22,524 bases of DNA from Chara braunii (taxonomy: Eukaryota; Streptophyta; Charophyceae; Charales; Characeae). The DNA lies in NCBI GenBank assembly GCA_003427395.1, contig BFEA01000348.1, positions 261,834 to 284,357 on the forward strand, given 5' to 3'. The position numbers and the translations under genes were made by a program. Of this stretch, positions 8,312 to 17,505 are shown piece after piece. The notes beneath the pieces are model-generated. The model saw only the letters and a program-made list of their open reading frames with translations. It did no database searches and was not told the DNA's origin. How positions within the stretch are numbered: the stretch's first letter is position 1; the number at the start of each line of letters is the position of its first letter.

Positions 8312-8391
8312 TTTTTTTCTTTTACAAATGCGCCAATCTATTTGTGGGGAGCAAGACATGCTGGAAACCGGGTCCAGCTTCCCTGTCCCAT
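8312..8391 (-). mobile_element. 80-bp mini-retroposon with 8-bp TSD
   Basis: CCTGTCCC occurs at 8304-8311 and 8392-8399. Between them, on the minus strand, are the head (GAAGCTGGACCCGG, TTTCCAGC, GCTCCCCACAAATAGAT) and a short A-rich tail. No third hairpin is present. Together with 5923-5994 it shows the core plus A-tail behaving as a mobile unit. Confidence 0.75.
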
Positions 8392-8399
8392 GTCCCCCT

Positions 8400-8820
8400 C
8401 TAACTCGTTTGTTCAAGCCCAATTCCAGTTGTCTGCAGCTCACCCCTGTAGCTATGGAGCTCCCCCAATGGGAGTGGCATCTTTGTCTGTTGCCGCTGTT
8501 TTCCCTTCGGTTCGTCCAATCTGCAGCATTCTGTAAACTGCTTTCGTGTGACCGAACTGTCCTCGCGCCGGGCTCGGATCTTTGGCCTCAAAATAAGGAA
8601 AACGTCCCTCAAACAAAGGTTACACTTACACCATGGCAATGTGCTGTCGCCACTTGAGCAGTGAACTTGGAATGCACTTGGTGTTTTGTTTGCACCATAA
8701 TCTATAATCTATGTTCAGGAAGCACATGGGATTCAGAGATTAAGCCCCATTGGTGCTACTGGGCTCAGGCTAAGAAACCACGGGGATGCCCACTTTTGTG
8801 ACAGGTTTCATCCTTCCTTC
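8400..8820. other. Unassigned sequence
   Basis: Open frames on both strands here overlap and contain no recognised domain or codon-level signal. It probably holds decayed repeats. Confidence 0.4.
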
Positions 8821-8950
8821 TTTTTTTTTTTTTTTTTTTTTTTTGGGACATACTCACGAGACTCCCATTCTATCCCTCCTCTCTCTATATATCTCCTGGC
8901 GCACCCCCACTCCATTTCTATCCTACCTCATGCGAGGAACATCACTCTCT
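8821..8950 (-). mobile_element. Poly-A retroposon, minus strand (boundary uncertain)
   Basis: A run of 24 T (8821-8844) is a minus-strand poly-A tail. The sequence upstream of it on the minus strand (GGAGTGGGGGTGCGCC..., then GGGAGTCTCGTGAG) resembles 7262-7320 next to the 0.9-kb element, so both may belong to one old repeat. The 5' end and TSD are not found. Confidence 0.45.
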
Positions 8951-8963
8951 ACTAGAGCAAACT

Positions 8964-9143
8964 GACCAGACAGCGGACGCGGGCACTGACGCTGAATGAG
9001 CTCCCCCATTCAGGCCCAGTTGAGGCACTAGCGTACAAGCCTCGTTATACGGAGACCAGACAGCGGATGGGGGCACTGAAGCTGAATGAGCTCCCCCATT
9101 CAGCCCCAGTTTAGGCACTGGCGTACAAGCCTCGTTATACGGG
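8964..9143. repeat. 90-bp tandem duplication
   Basis: Two units at 8964-9053 and 9054-9143, both starting GACCAGACAGCGGA and ending CTCGTTATACGG. They differ at a handful of bases. Each contains a conserved hairpin (CTGAATG..CATTCAG). No reading frame is evident. Confidence 0.9.
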
Positions 9144-9183
9144 AACCTCGGGAGCTAGGCGCATAGTTCTCAACTAGTCCCGT

Positions 9184-9716
9184 GAGCAGTGAGGGCATAG
9201 GCAGGGTCTAATGGTCAGCTAACCAAGGTCTAACCTAAGAGCCCCTCTAAGCACGAACCTGGCACAGCTCGGATCATATATGGCTACTGTTGGTTGTTCA
9301 GTATGCTGGTTGTTTTTATGTGAGCTAGTGTGATATCATAGTCTGTGTGGATGTATGCGGTTGCTTTTCTGCTAGTAATGAGCCTTGCTTATGTCTGTTC
9401 GCTAGGGAGAGTCAGTCAATGAACAGTGAGGGCACTCATAGGCAGTGTCTAATGGTCAGCTAACCAAGGTCCAACCTATGAACCTCTCTAAGCACTAACC
9501 TGGCACAGCTCGGATCATATATGGCTACTGTTGGTCGTTGAGTATGCTGGTTGTTTTTATGTGAGCTAGTGTGATATCATTACTGTTGGTCGTTGAGTAT
9601 GCTGGTGGTTTTTATGTGTGCTAGTGTGATATCATAGTCTGTGTGGATGTATGTGGATGCTTTTCTGCTAGTAATGAGCCTTGCCTATGTCTGTTCGCTA
9701 GGGAGAGTCAGTCAAT
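9184..9716. repeat. About 237-bp tandem duplication with nested 55-bp repeat
   Basis: Unit 1 is 9184-9420 and unit 2 is 9421-9716. Both run from GA(G/A)CAGTGAGGGCA to GGGAGAGTCAGTCAAT. Unit 2 is longer because a 55-bp internal block (9526-9580) is repeated at 9581-9635, starting TACTGTTGGTCGTTG. Copies differ by scattered substitutions, so the events are not brand new. No gene is seen. Confidence 0.9.
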
Positions 9717-10205
9717 GATAATGGTGGAGACCTCGACGGACGTCAACAACTAACCCCAACCACCTCTGAAAACCCACCACCCCTCAGAATGGGCCTATAG
9801 ACATCGAGAGTAGGACACACCTCTTGATTCGACATTGGTTTCCCTACAAGGCAACCCTTCCCACCATAGGACTGCCACGGTATCACCATGCACCCAACCA
9901 ACCCCTTACTACTCACCTGCCCGAGAGAGTAGCATCCAACCTACATCAACTTTCCCGCAGGAAAGGCACACGTCCCCACCCGATTCCGCCCAGAGGACCA
10001 TCCTAGCTGATATGATGAATGAGCACGGGGTTGGTCAAGCTTTGGGCCACCCTAGCCCATCGAGTGCTCTACCTCTTGCAATGAAGATCACACCTTCTAC
10101 CTCAATAGATTTCGCGGAAAACCAGCTATCTCCGAGTTTGATTGGCCTTTCCAATCATCTCTAGTTTTCACTAGAGGTTAGACTATACCTTTATCTCACC
10201 TCGTA
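9717..10205. other. Unassigned sequence
   Basis: One plus-strand frame (9835-10164, 109 codons) is open but has no recognisable domain and is low-complexity in Pro, Ser and Thr. I do not call it a gene. Confidence 0.4.
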
Positions 10206-10277
10206 GGCCGAGTATGGAGTTGAACTCGGGACCTCCAAGTTGCAATATCGGAGCTCTACCCACTGAGCTATTGAGGT
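10206..10277 (-). ncRNA. tRNA-Ala(TGC)-like SINE head (type 1)
   Basis: Minus strand: A-box TAGCTCAGTGGG, perfect D-stem (GCTC/GAGC), and an anticodon arm with four of five pairs (CCGAT/CTTGG). The loop is ATTGCAA, giving anticodon TGC with U33, followed by a B-box-like AGTTCAACTCC. The T-stem and acceptor stem are poor, so a tRNA-derived SINE or pseudogene is likelier than a functional tRNA. Confidence 0.6.
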
Positions 10278-10365
10278 CGGCAGTCTGTAAGGGCGCTATG
10301 CCAGGCTCGGGACAAGTACGTGGGGTGCAACCTACACCAACCAATTGTGCTCAGGGGAAATTGCA

Positions 10366-10438
10366 GGCTGACAAAGTCGAACCCGCAACCTCCCCATTGC
10401 AACATCGGAGCTCTGGCCACTGAGCTACCACGCACTTG
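10366..10438 (-). ncRNA. tRNA-like SINE head (type 1, second copy)
   Basis: Minus strand: A-box TAGCTCAGTGGCC, D-stem GCTC/GAGC, shared CCGATGTTGCAA with anticodon TGC, and B-box GGTTCGACT. The anticodon stem is more decayed than in the copy at 10206-10277. The two lie about 160 bp apart in the same orientation. Confidence 0.55.
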
Positions 10439-10494
10439 CTTATCAACTGACCGTCTCGAAGGTAAGACGATAAGCATGCCACAAGCACTATCGT

Positions 10495-10566
10495 GGGGGC
10501 AATGAGAATTGAACCCATAACCTCCTGAGTGCCGCTTGAACGCCTTACCAACTGAGCTAGACCCAG
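10495..10566 (-). ncRNA. tRNA-like SINE head (type 2, second copy)
   Basis: Minus strand: A-box TAGCTCAGTTGG matches the consensus. The B-box GGTTCAATTC is 44 nt downstream and the T-arm pairs fully. The anticodon stem fails (TTCAA/TCAGG) and position 33 is not U, so it is not a working tRNA. Its 5' end lies about 32 bp from the left LTR boundary at 10599. Confidence 0.65.
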
Positions 10567-11009
10567 TTGGTTGCACAAACATAGAGCCAGTGGGGACTTG
10601 TGATAAGCCAGGATCCGCACTCAGTGGTTTCCCGTACCCCTAAAGGAAAATCCCAAGTAGAACCCCAAAGTATGGATTCAAGATAATGGGGGAAAGCAGT
10701 GTTTCATTTTCCTTTTTCTTTGTCCTTTTTGTTTGAAGGGAGTGGGGGCGGAATAGAAAATGTGATTCGGGTCTGGCGTAGCCCGTTAGCGGCCGCGCCA
10801 AGAAATGCAAGAAACAGTGGAGACTTAGCGGGAGTAGGAATTTTGAATTTTGGGCGCGCGGCGGTTTTTGAATTTTTGCGCGCCGCGTAAATCTGTTCCC
10901 CCTCTCTGCATCCCCGCGCCATCTTCCCTTCTTGCTGGTCATCTCCCTCCTGCATGTCTCTTCGTCTTCCCTCTAAGCGAAGTCCAATCCCCTCTTTCTC
11001 CTTTCCCTG

Positions 11010-11172
11010 NNNNNNNNNNNNNNNNNNNNNNNNNNNNNNNNNNNNNNNNNNNNNNNNNNNNNNNNNNNNNNNNNNNNNNNNNNNNNNNNNNNNNNNNNNN
11101 NNNNNNNNNNNNNNNNNNNNNNNNNNNNNNNNNNNNNNNNNNNNNNNNNNNNNNNNNNNNNNNNNNNNNNNN
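11010..11172. other. Assembly gap (163 N)
   Basis: A run of N in the left LTR. The right LTR continues here with about 60 bp (from 21676) before the two copies match again, so the gap probably hides that sequence plus part of the inserted retroposon. Confidence 0.98.
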
Positions 11173-11285
11173 CCCTTTTTTTTTTTTTTTTTTTTGGGAA
11201 GAACACTCGTGCCGGTGATAGTGGTGCTGATAAGAGCAGACACCACTACCACTCGGGGAGAGGCTCCATCTATTGGTGGGGAGCA
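11173..11285 (-). mobile_element. Three-hairpin module, copy D, inserted in the left LTR
   Basis: Twenty T (11176-11195) are the minus-strand poly-A. Hairpin 3 has arms GTGGTAGTGGTG and CACCACTATCAC, pairing over 12 bp with one G-U, around TCTGCTCTTATCAG. Hairpin 2 is complete (GCTCCCCACCAATAGATGG). The head is lost or truncated at 11285. The right LTR lacks it, so it arrived after the gypsy insertion. Its TSD cannot be seen because of the gap. Confidence 0.8.
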
Positions 11286-12002
11286 TCACTTGGACAACCA
11301 CCCCAATCACGCAGAACATTCGATTCCCCTTCTGTGACCCTTCTGGAACGTCGTTCCTTCTTCTGTCCTGACCATCTACACCCCGCGCTTCGCGCAGCCT
11401 CTCTGCCGCCTTCTGCGCTATGAATTCCCACAATCCCTTCCTCTCACTCTCTTTGATCTCGGCTGCAAGCTGCACAAGCTATGCGCGAAGCCCGCGGCGC
11501 TGAAAAGGCTCGACGTGCCCCGTGGTGGGCGGAGTGACGGCGGGTGGCGGAGTTAGCGGTAGACTTGGGGTAAGGCAGTCAGAGGGACTGAGCGGTGGTG
11601 AGGATCAGACGCCGACAGCGTCAGGGACTTGTGGCTATGGTTGTCGGTGGCTAGACGGATTGGGGACTGGGCCCGGAGCAGCCAGTTGAGAGAATTCTGT
11701 ATTTTGAAGACTAAGTTTTTTTCTCCATTGCTGCTTTGTCCCTGTGTGATGTGTGCATGACTCCAAAGGTTGGGTAATCTGTTGTGCATGTCGGGTACGG
11801 AAGTCTATGGATGTTGAATGGTTCATTGAAGACTCTATGGGTATGCGTGTGTGTATGCGCCGCTGGGCCTGATGAGCGGAAGTATCGAGGTATCGAGCGT
11901 CGATTGCTTGCATATGGGCATGAATGCATTGGTCTTTCCCATCTCCCTTTCTTTTTTATTATTTGCGCGAGTGTGGGTGATACGTGCCAACCTCCTTTCG
12001 CC

Positions 12003-12005
<3 letters not shown>

Positions 12006-12093
<88 letters not shown>
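12006..12093. repeat. (CT)n tract in left LTR
   Basis: About 88 bp of CT dinucleotides at the position where the right LTR also has CT (22456 onward), so the tract was present before, or is shared by, both LTRs. Confidence 0.95.
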
Positions 12094-12095
<2 letters not shown>

Positions 12096-13150
12096 GGCGA
12101 CGCTCGGGACCCCAAGAGGAGGCGGATACTTCCAGAGAGATCGGCTAGGTGCTTTCTCGCGAAGCGGCCGACCTCTCTATATCCACCACGGGTGCTCGAC
12201 ACCGTGTTGAGGTTGATGATACAGAGAAGAGACGGAGAAAGAAAGCGGGGCGCATCCTCCTTCAACGACATTCGTTGATCTTTGCATGGAGTCGGGTTTC
12301 GTCTCGACGGACGAAAGCGTGGGCCGTCGCCCGAGCTCGGACCTCGCCTTAGAGCGTCGCAGCGCGCTTCCGCCCTTCCCGATCGCAGACGACGATGGCA
12401 TCTACTGCGATGCGGACGTGCGGAGCCTGCTGCGGCGCACTGAGCCAATCCACCTTTATAACCCCACCCAGGCATGCCATATAGGTGGGAGTGGGTTTTC
12501 ATTGATTGAGTGATTTGCCTCCCCGCCTTTAATTTTGCCGTACACCGACCTAACAGTGTTGCCTTGGTCTGCTGTGCATGCCACCTGGCGACCGTGGTTT
12601 AATTGCCACTGGTGTCGTCAGGGAGGCTCGTGCTCGGGGCGACGATTGGTCCTGGGGTACGAAGGGGCTACCTGATTCCCCGAACTCTTCCGCAACGCGG
12701 ATGCGCTCCCTGCCCATTTCCGAACCTGGGTTTCGTCAACCTGTCTGACCCCGGGCGAGCCTGTGCCTCGCCGCCCGCACGGACTAGACGAGTCCGACAA
12801 CGAAGCCTGGACTTGTTTTGGGGGCCTCCACCCCCAAGGCCCGTGCGAACCCTGCGCGTTGGGGAACGAAATTCCATCCCCGTCCGCTTCATCTTTCGTC
12901 TCCTCTCCTCTCGTCTGTTATTTTCTCTTTTTTCCGAAAAAAAACAAGATGACGATCGGGCCGTAGGACCCCGTCCTCCCCTCATCCGCCGTCGGCGACA
13001 ACCGAAATCCTTGCCCAGGCACCTCAGGCCGAAGCAAGAGTCCCTCGTTTCGTTCGGATGACTCAACCCCCACAACAAAAAATCCTCGGCCACACCCCTA
13101 ATAACTCTGATTGGCGTCCGAAGTACGGAACGCTGTGGGGGGCGTGAGGT

Positions 13151-13162
13151 TGGTATCAGAGC
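13151..13162 (+). promoter_or_regulatory. tRNA-iMet primer-binding site
   Basis: TGGTATCAGAGC is complementary to the 3' end of plant initiator tRNA-Met, the usual primer for minus-strand synthesis in many plant Ty3/gypsy and copia elements. It marks the end of the left LTR and sets the element's plus orientation. Confidence 0.95.
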
Positions 13163-13356
13163 TGATTTGTTTCGGCTCTGAGGTCCCTTTTGAGACGACT
13201 ATCCATTTTTGTTAGGATCTGCTATTTATTTCGTAGATTCTTCTTCTTCTTCTTTGCCTTGTTTTAATTACGGATAGGCTGGCGCCCCGGCACCACCGGA
13301 CCACGAACGCCAATCAACACCAACCAAAAGGGCGGGGGTGAAACCAACCCCGCGCC

Positions 13357-14079
13357 ATGGTGGAACGAGGACAGGGAGTGGATAACCATGCGGGGATGGC
13401 TGAACATCCCCTGTACTTTGTCCCTCAGCCTTCGGACGTTCTCATCTTCTTTGAAGATGAAACGGACCCACGTACTTGGCTGGCGACCGTGAAGGCCCGG
13501 GGCTGGACGGACCAATTACTTCGGGAACAAATTCCGGGAAGGTTAGCAGGGACAACGTTCGAATGGTATGGACAAAACGTCTATACCAACTGGCCCACTT
13601 TCCAGAGAAAATTTCTCGAATGCTTTGATCACATCGCCCCGGGGCAATGTTTACGCCTAATCAAGGAATACACTCAACAACCCCAGGAAACTCTGGCGAG
13701 GTACGCAGAGCGTTTCACCTACCTGGCCAAACGCTCTGGGGTTGATGAGAAAATGGTGCGAACCGATTTTGTCTGGGGATTATCTGATTCCCGACTGCGA
13801 AAAAAGATCCGTAAGAAATGCAAACCAATTGAGCATACCTTGACTAAGTTAATCGAGTATGCTATCAAGTATGGGAAAGAAAATTACGATGTGGGGTTGG
13901 ACTCGGAATCTGACGAAGACGACCCATCGGGTGTTCGGCGCTATAGCTATTCCGCTACGGCTCGGACGTTCGAAGACCATTTTGGGTTAGGACCAGCCAA
14001 GAAAAACCCGGACCGAAGGCCCCCATCTTTTTCCTCGGCCTCCCGACACCCTATACGACGCAAGGAGGACGGGAAGTAG
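13357..14079 (+). CDS. gag: gag polyprotein (capsid part)
   Basis: 240 codons from an ATG in a good context (GCGCCATGG) to TAG. It contains the retrotransposon gag domain at about residues 40-170: RTWLATVKARGW, GTTFEWYGQN, WPTFQRKFLECF, GQCLRLIKEYTQQPQETLARYAERFTYL and VRTDFVWGLSDSRLRKKI. The C-terminus is acidic, then basic. The 5' leader from the primer site is about 195 bp. It is the only element gene here open over its full span, but the nucleocapsid part is in another frame after the TAG, so the normal gag is longer than this. Confidence 0.9.
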   Translation: MVERGQGVDNHAGMAEHPLYFVPQPSDVLIFFEDETDPRTWLATVKARGWTDQLLREQIPGRLAGTTFEWYGQNVYTNWPTFQRKFLECFDHIAPGQCLRLIKEYTQQPQETLARYAERFTYLAKRSGVDEKMVRTDFVWGLSDSRLRKKIRKKCKPIEHTLTKLIEYAIKYGKENYDVGLDSESDEDDPSGVRRYSYSATARTFEDHFGLGPAKKNPDRRPPSFSSASRHPIRRKEDGK

Positions 14080-14090
14080 ATGAACCCTCG

Positions 14091-14534
14091 ATGAAAGAGA
14101 TAGCCGGACAACTTGTGACGGTTGTGGCGCCTTTAACCGAGCTCGTTCGCAGCTGGCAGAGGCAAAGGGCAGCAGTGGCCCAGAGACAGCCAGTGGTCGC
14201 GGCCGTTGGAGAGGCGTTACCTCGGCCAGCGGCGGCTGAGGCCACACAACCTATGCGATGCTATAATTGTAATCAACCCGGCCCCTTGATCAAAGACTGT
14301 CCGCGACCTCGGACTCAGGTAGGTATCACTGGCCCATCCCACATCCCGCTGGCAGCTCCAACCGCTGCAGGCCAAGGGCGGGTGGCGACCGTCATGGATG
14401 CGGGGACCCCAGACATGGTGGCCCCGGTGGCCGCCGAAATTGGAATCGATGAATACCTGGCGGTTGCGATGCTTGAACCTGGGACCATTGGCGTAATCCG
14501 CCATACCCCGCGAGTTGTCGGGGAAAGTGACTGA
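14091..14534 (+). pseudogene. gag nucleocapsid segment with damaged zinc knuckle
   Basis: Frame-shifted relative to the capsid part. The knuckle at 14259-14300 reads CYNCNQPGPLIKDC. The CCHC pattern needs His where Pro now stands, so zinc binding should fail. The preceding Ala-rich, basic region suits an RNA-binding gag C-terminus. It ends at TGA. Confidence 0.8.
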
Positions 14535-14558
14535 GGACCGTGGAGACCCGGGTTTGAC

Positions 14559-14993
14559 TTGCGTCATGGATATCGAAACTCAACCATCCACCTCGAAAAC
14601 TCACGAGGCCAACCGAGTCGGGATGATCCACGTCGTGGATCCACCATTGGAGAACCCGAGGTGTTTCTTCGGGCGTACCCGATTACCTGGAAAAGTGTCG
14701 AGTGTGATTGTGAGGTATGGGGAAGTCCCTCGGCCGCGATCCTGGATTCGAGATCGTCGACCGTAGCTATCTCTTGGAGCTTGACGAAACATTTGGGTCG
14801 GGAGAAGCAGGTTCAACCCCTCCGACCCGACGAGCTGTATGTATCCACCAGAAAAGATAGTATTCACTGTAAGAGACGGATTATGGATGTTCCTATAAGA
14901 GTCGGGCGGGTGCATTGTTTGTGTGATGCGATTGTGTTACATGTGTAGGTGTATGATGTGCTCCTAGGAATCCTGTGGTAGGCAACGGTAGGC
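14559..14993 (+). pseudogene. Aspartic protease segment, active site altered
   Basis: The frame gives AILDSRSSTVAISW with the active-site triplet at 14745-14753 reading Asp-Ser-Arg instead of Asp-Ser/Thr-Gly. About 65 codons further is the second family landmark, VYDVLLGILW, just beyond an in-frame TAG (14946-14948). A retropepsin with Gly changed to Arg would be inactive. Upstream parts of the protease frame are unclear. Confidence 0.7.
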
Positions 14994-15289
14994 GAAAAAT
15001 GCATTTTCACAGTTCTAAGATAGTGCTCACCTCGATCCACCCTAAGCCCCAAATGATACCCATGACAATGGTCGTACATGTACGCGCACAGCCAGCCCCT
15101 CACATTTCCACTGAGGTTCGCAGAGTCAACATGGTTCGATGGGTGTCAATGGGCGAAGAAAGACCCGCAACAGGAACCGAGGATGCGAACGAACCCGACC
15201 GGTATCCGATACGAATTCAAGACCGGTTCCGCCAACTGTGGCGACACGCGTCGACAAATGTTAGCCAGAGTGAGTCTAGCTAGGGTCAA

Positions 15290-15838
15290 TTGTTCTCCTC
15301 TAGTGTGACAAGGGAACCATTGCTGAGGGTGTCACAAATAATTGATCTCTCGAAACCCCCTGCGTCCCTGTATCTTGGAACGGACCCCCTCCCAGAGAGA
15401 TTTGCCGAGCTTAGGGGGCTATGCGGCCTATCTTTTAGGCCCTCGCCACCCCTACTCACAGACGCCAAGGCCGCCGTGCTTTTGGACGAAGGGATAGCGT
15501 TTCAACCCGCGACCCCTAAAAACACATGGGGCCCGAGGGAACTCCTGCAGTCCTTTTTAGTGCAACCCTCGGTCAAAGCTGGAATCGATGGAGAAACCGA
15601 AACGGAAAATGAACCGGTCACTCCTGCAGATAGTCAACTCATAGCCACCGTACATTCGGTAAAAACCGACAACTCCCTGTTTGGAGCTTCCCTAGAGGAA
15701 ACCGCCCGGGTCCCAACTGTCACATCAACGGTCTCCCTTCCTAGCAGGAACATCGATATTCAAATTCCTGCTCATGTACCCAACCGAATATCGACGCCTC
15801 CTTCTTGCGGTGATACAGGCTTACCCCGAGGCGGTTAG
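15290..15838 (+). pseudogene. Protease-RT linker of pol
   Basis: An open frame of about 180 codons with no motif I recognise, lying where gypsy pol has its poorly conserved region between protease and RT. It is rich in Ser, Thr and Pro. The ATG is not special; the true pol reading probably enters from upstream in another frame. 14994-15289 has no clear coding assignment. The RT frame takes over in a different phase at about 15795. Confidence 0.45.
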
Positions 15839-17324
15839 TATTCAAGACCATGATATAGGACTGACACACCTTATAAGGCACGAGATTGATACTGGGGACC
15901 ACGCCCCAATACACTATTGACCGTACCGATACTTGTTAAAAGAACGGCAACTAGCCCTGGAAAGAGTATGAGAGTTCGAGCGTCTCTGGTGGGGGAAACC
16001 CTCCCTGGGTCCCTGGGCGTTCCCAGTGGTCCTCGTGCCGAAACGAAACGGGACGGTCCGCATTTGCATTGACTACCGAAAATTAAATGCAATAACCACG
16101 AAGGACGTTTATCCGTTACCCCGTATCGACGACCTTCTGGATGCCATCGGCTCTGCGTGAGTTTTCTCGAAACTTGATATTCGACACGGTTTCCACCATG
16201 TCCCAGTACGACCGGAAGACAGGCCCAAAACGGCCTTTGTCTTGTTCGAGGGCACGTGGCAATAGGTCAGATGTCCGATGGGAATATGCAACGCACCCGC
16301 GACGTTCCTGCGAGCCATGAATATGGCTTTCGCAGAATTCGTTAACAAAACCCACCTGACCCAACCAGTGGTACATTTTTGTGTGATTATGTATATGGAT
16401 GACATCTTGTTTTTTTCCAAAACATACGAGTACCATGTGGAACATGTTGAGTGGGTCTTGCATGCATTGAAAGATGCGGGGTTCAAAGTAGCCTTGGAGA
16501 AAAGCGAGTTTTTCCTCTCAGAAATCTCCTTCTTGGGGTACATCGTCACGGTGGATGGCTTGAAACCGGATCCAAGGAAAGTTGCAGTAGTGCAAGGAGC
16601 ACCGGTGTCTGTCACGCTCACTCAAGTTCGAGCCTTCCTTGCCCTGGCCTCATATTATCGACGGTTCATCCAAGGGTTTGCTCGCGTCGCCAAGTCTCTG
16701 ACCAACTTACTGAAGAAAAAAGAACAACTGATCTGGACGCCGGAGTGCACGGCGGCTTTTCGAGCGCTCAAAAAGGCGCTGACTACTGCGCCGATCTTGG
16801 CGCACCTAGATCCAACGAAACCATTCGCTCTGCACACCGATTGGCAGCCGCAGACGATCTCGGTGGTGCTGACTCAGCAGGGAACAAACGGAAAGGAGCA
16901 CGTTATCAAATACGCGTCGAAGACACGGAGCCAGACACAAGCGAATTACGAAGCTTGCAAGGGTGAATGTTTGGCGGTGGTGTGGGGAATCCAGCACTTT
17001 TGACCGTATCTCCAAGGCCAGAAGTTCGTTTTCGTGACAGATCATCAGTCGTTGTTGTCCTTACGAAACAACACGGATTATACCGGAACCTTGGAAAGGT
17101 GGGCAGTAAGGTTGCAAGACTATGATTTCGACATCCGCCACCGCGCGACCAGGCAACACGGAAACGTGGACGGACTGACTCGCCTCCAACCACCAAAGAA
17201 GTGCCCAACAAACGAACGGCTCATTCCATGGAAAGAAGCTTCACCCCTGACGGAGCCTCGCTACGGAGAAGTACACGTCATTTGCAAGGGAAGCACTGGG
17301 GCGCGAGATGGCACCCCCTCTTGA
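15795..17324 (+). pseudogene. pol: Reverse transcriptase and RNase H of gypsy pol
   Basis: One frame runs through with five in-frame stops (15918, 15969, 16158, 16263, 17001). RT landmarks: GPWAFPVVLVPKRNGTVRIC, IDYRKLNAIT, FSKLDIR-type motif A after the third stop, and CPMGICNAPATF. The catalytic YMDD lies at 16392-16403; then FLGYIVTVDGL and FLALASYYRRFI follow. RNase H follows: LHTDWQPQTISVVLTQ (first Asp), QANYEACKGECLAVV (Glu), FVTDHQSLLSL (second Asp) and RQHGNVDGLTR. Key residues are kept but the stops make it non-functional. 17325-17505 is an unassigned spacer before integrase. Confidence 0.93.
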
Positions 17325-17505
17325 AGCGACAACTACCCCGTCATCTTCCCCAGGCTCTTCGACCTATTCGTCTATCCCTCACTCTCCCCCTAGCCTATCC
17401 CCGCGTTCCTGCTTTCTTTGCACCTTGCCTATGATACCGGACCGGGGGGACTCACACCTCAGAGGACCTAGTTTTATCTCATGGGTATGATGCAGCCAGT
17501 GCTGC

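Larger units (their letters stand above)
10599..13150 (+). repeat. Left (5') LTR
   Basis: 10599-12093 matches 21272-22524 at roughly 95% by eye in the first 400 bp, starting TGTGATAAGCC. The 3' boundary at about 13150 is inferred only from the primer site and lacks the usual terminal CA. The rest of the LTR (12094-13150) has no partner in the window because the right copy runs off the end. Its length, about 2.5 kb, is large. It contains a (CT)n tract, a gap of N, and a later poly-A insertion missing from the right LTR. A TATA-like CTATATCC lies near 12176. Confidence 0.85.

Noticed and set aside
7971-8657. 228-codon plus-strand open frame
   Set aside because: It runs across two minus-strand retroposons and their TSDs, and its sequence is the translation of poly-T and hairpin DNA. 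No domain.
8964-9716. CRISPR array
   Set aside because: Only two or three long tandem units without spacers, in a eukaryotic repeat setting.
10206-10566. Functional tRNA genes
   Set aside because: A- and B-boxes are good but acceptor stems do not pair and two of the three anticodon arms are broken. Better explained as tRNA-derived SINE heads.
12092-13093. Overlapping GC-rich open frames on both strands in the left LTR
   Set aside because: Open on several frames at once because of high GC. No domain, and located inside an LTR.
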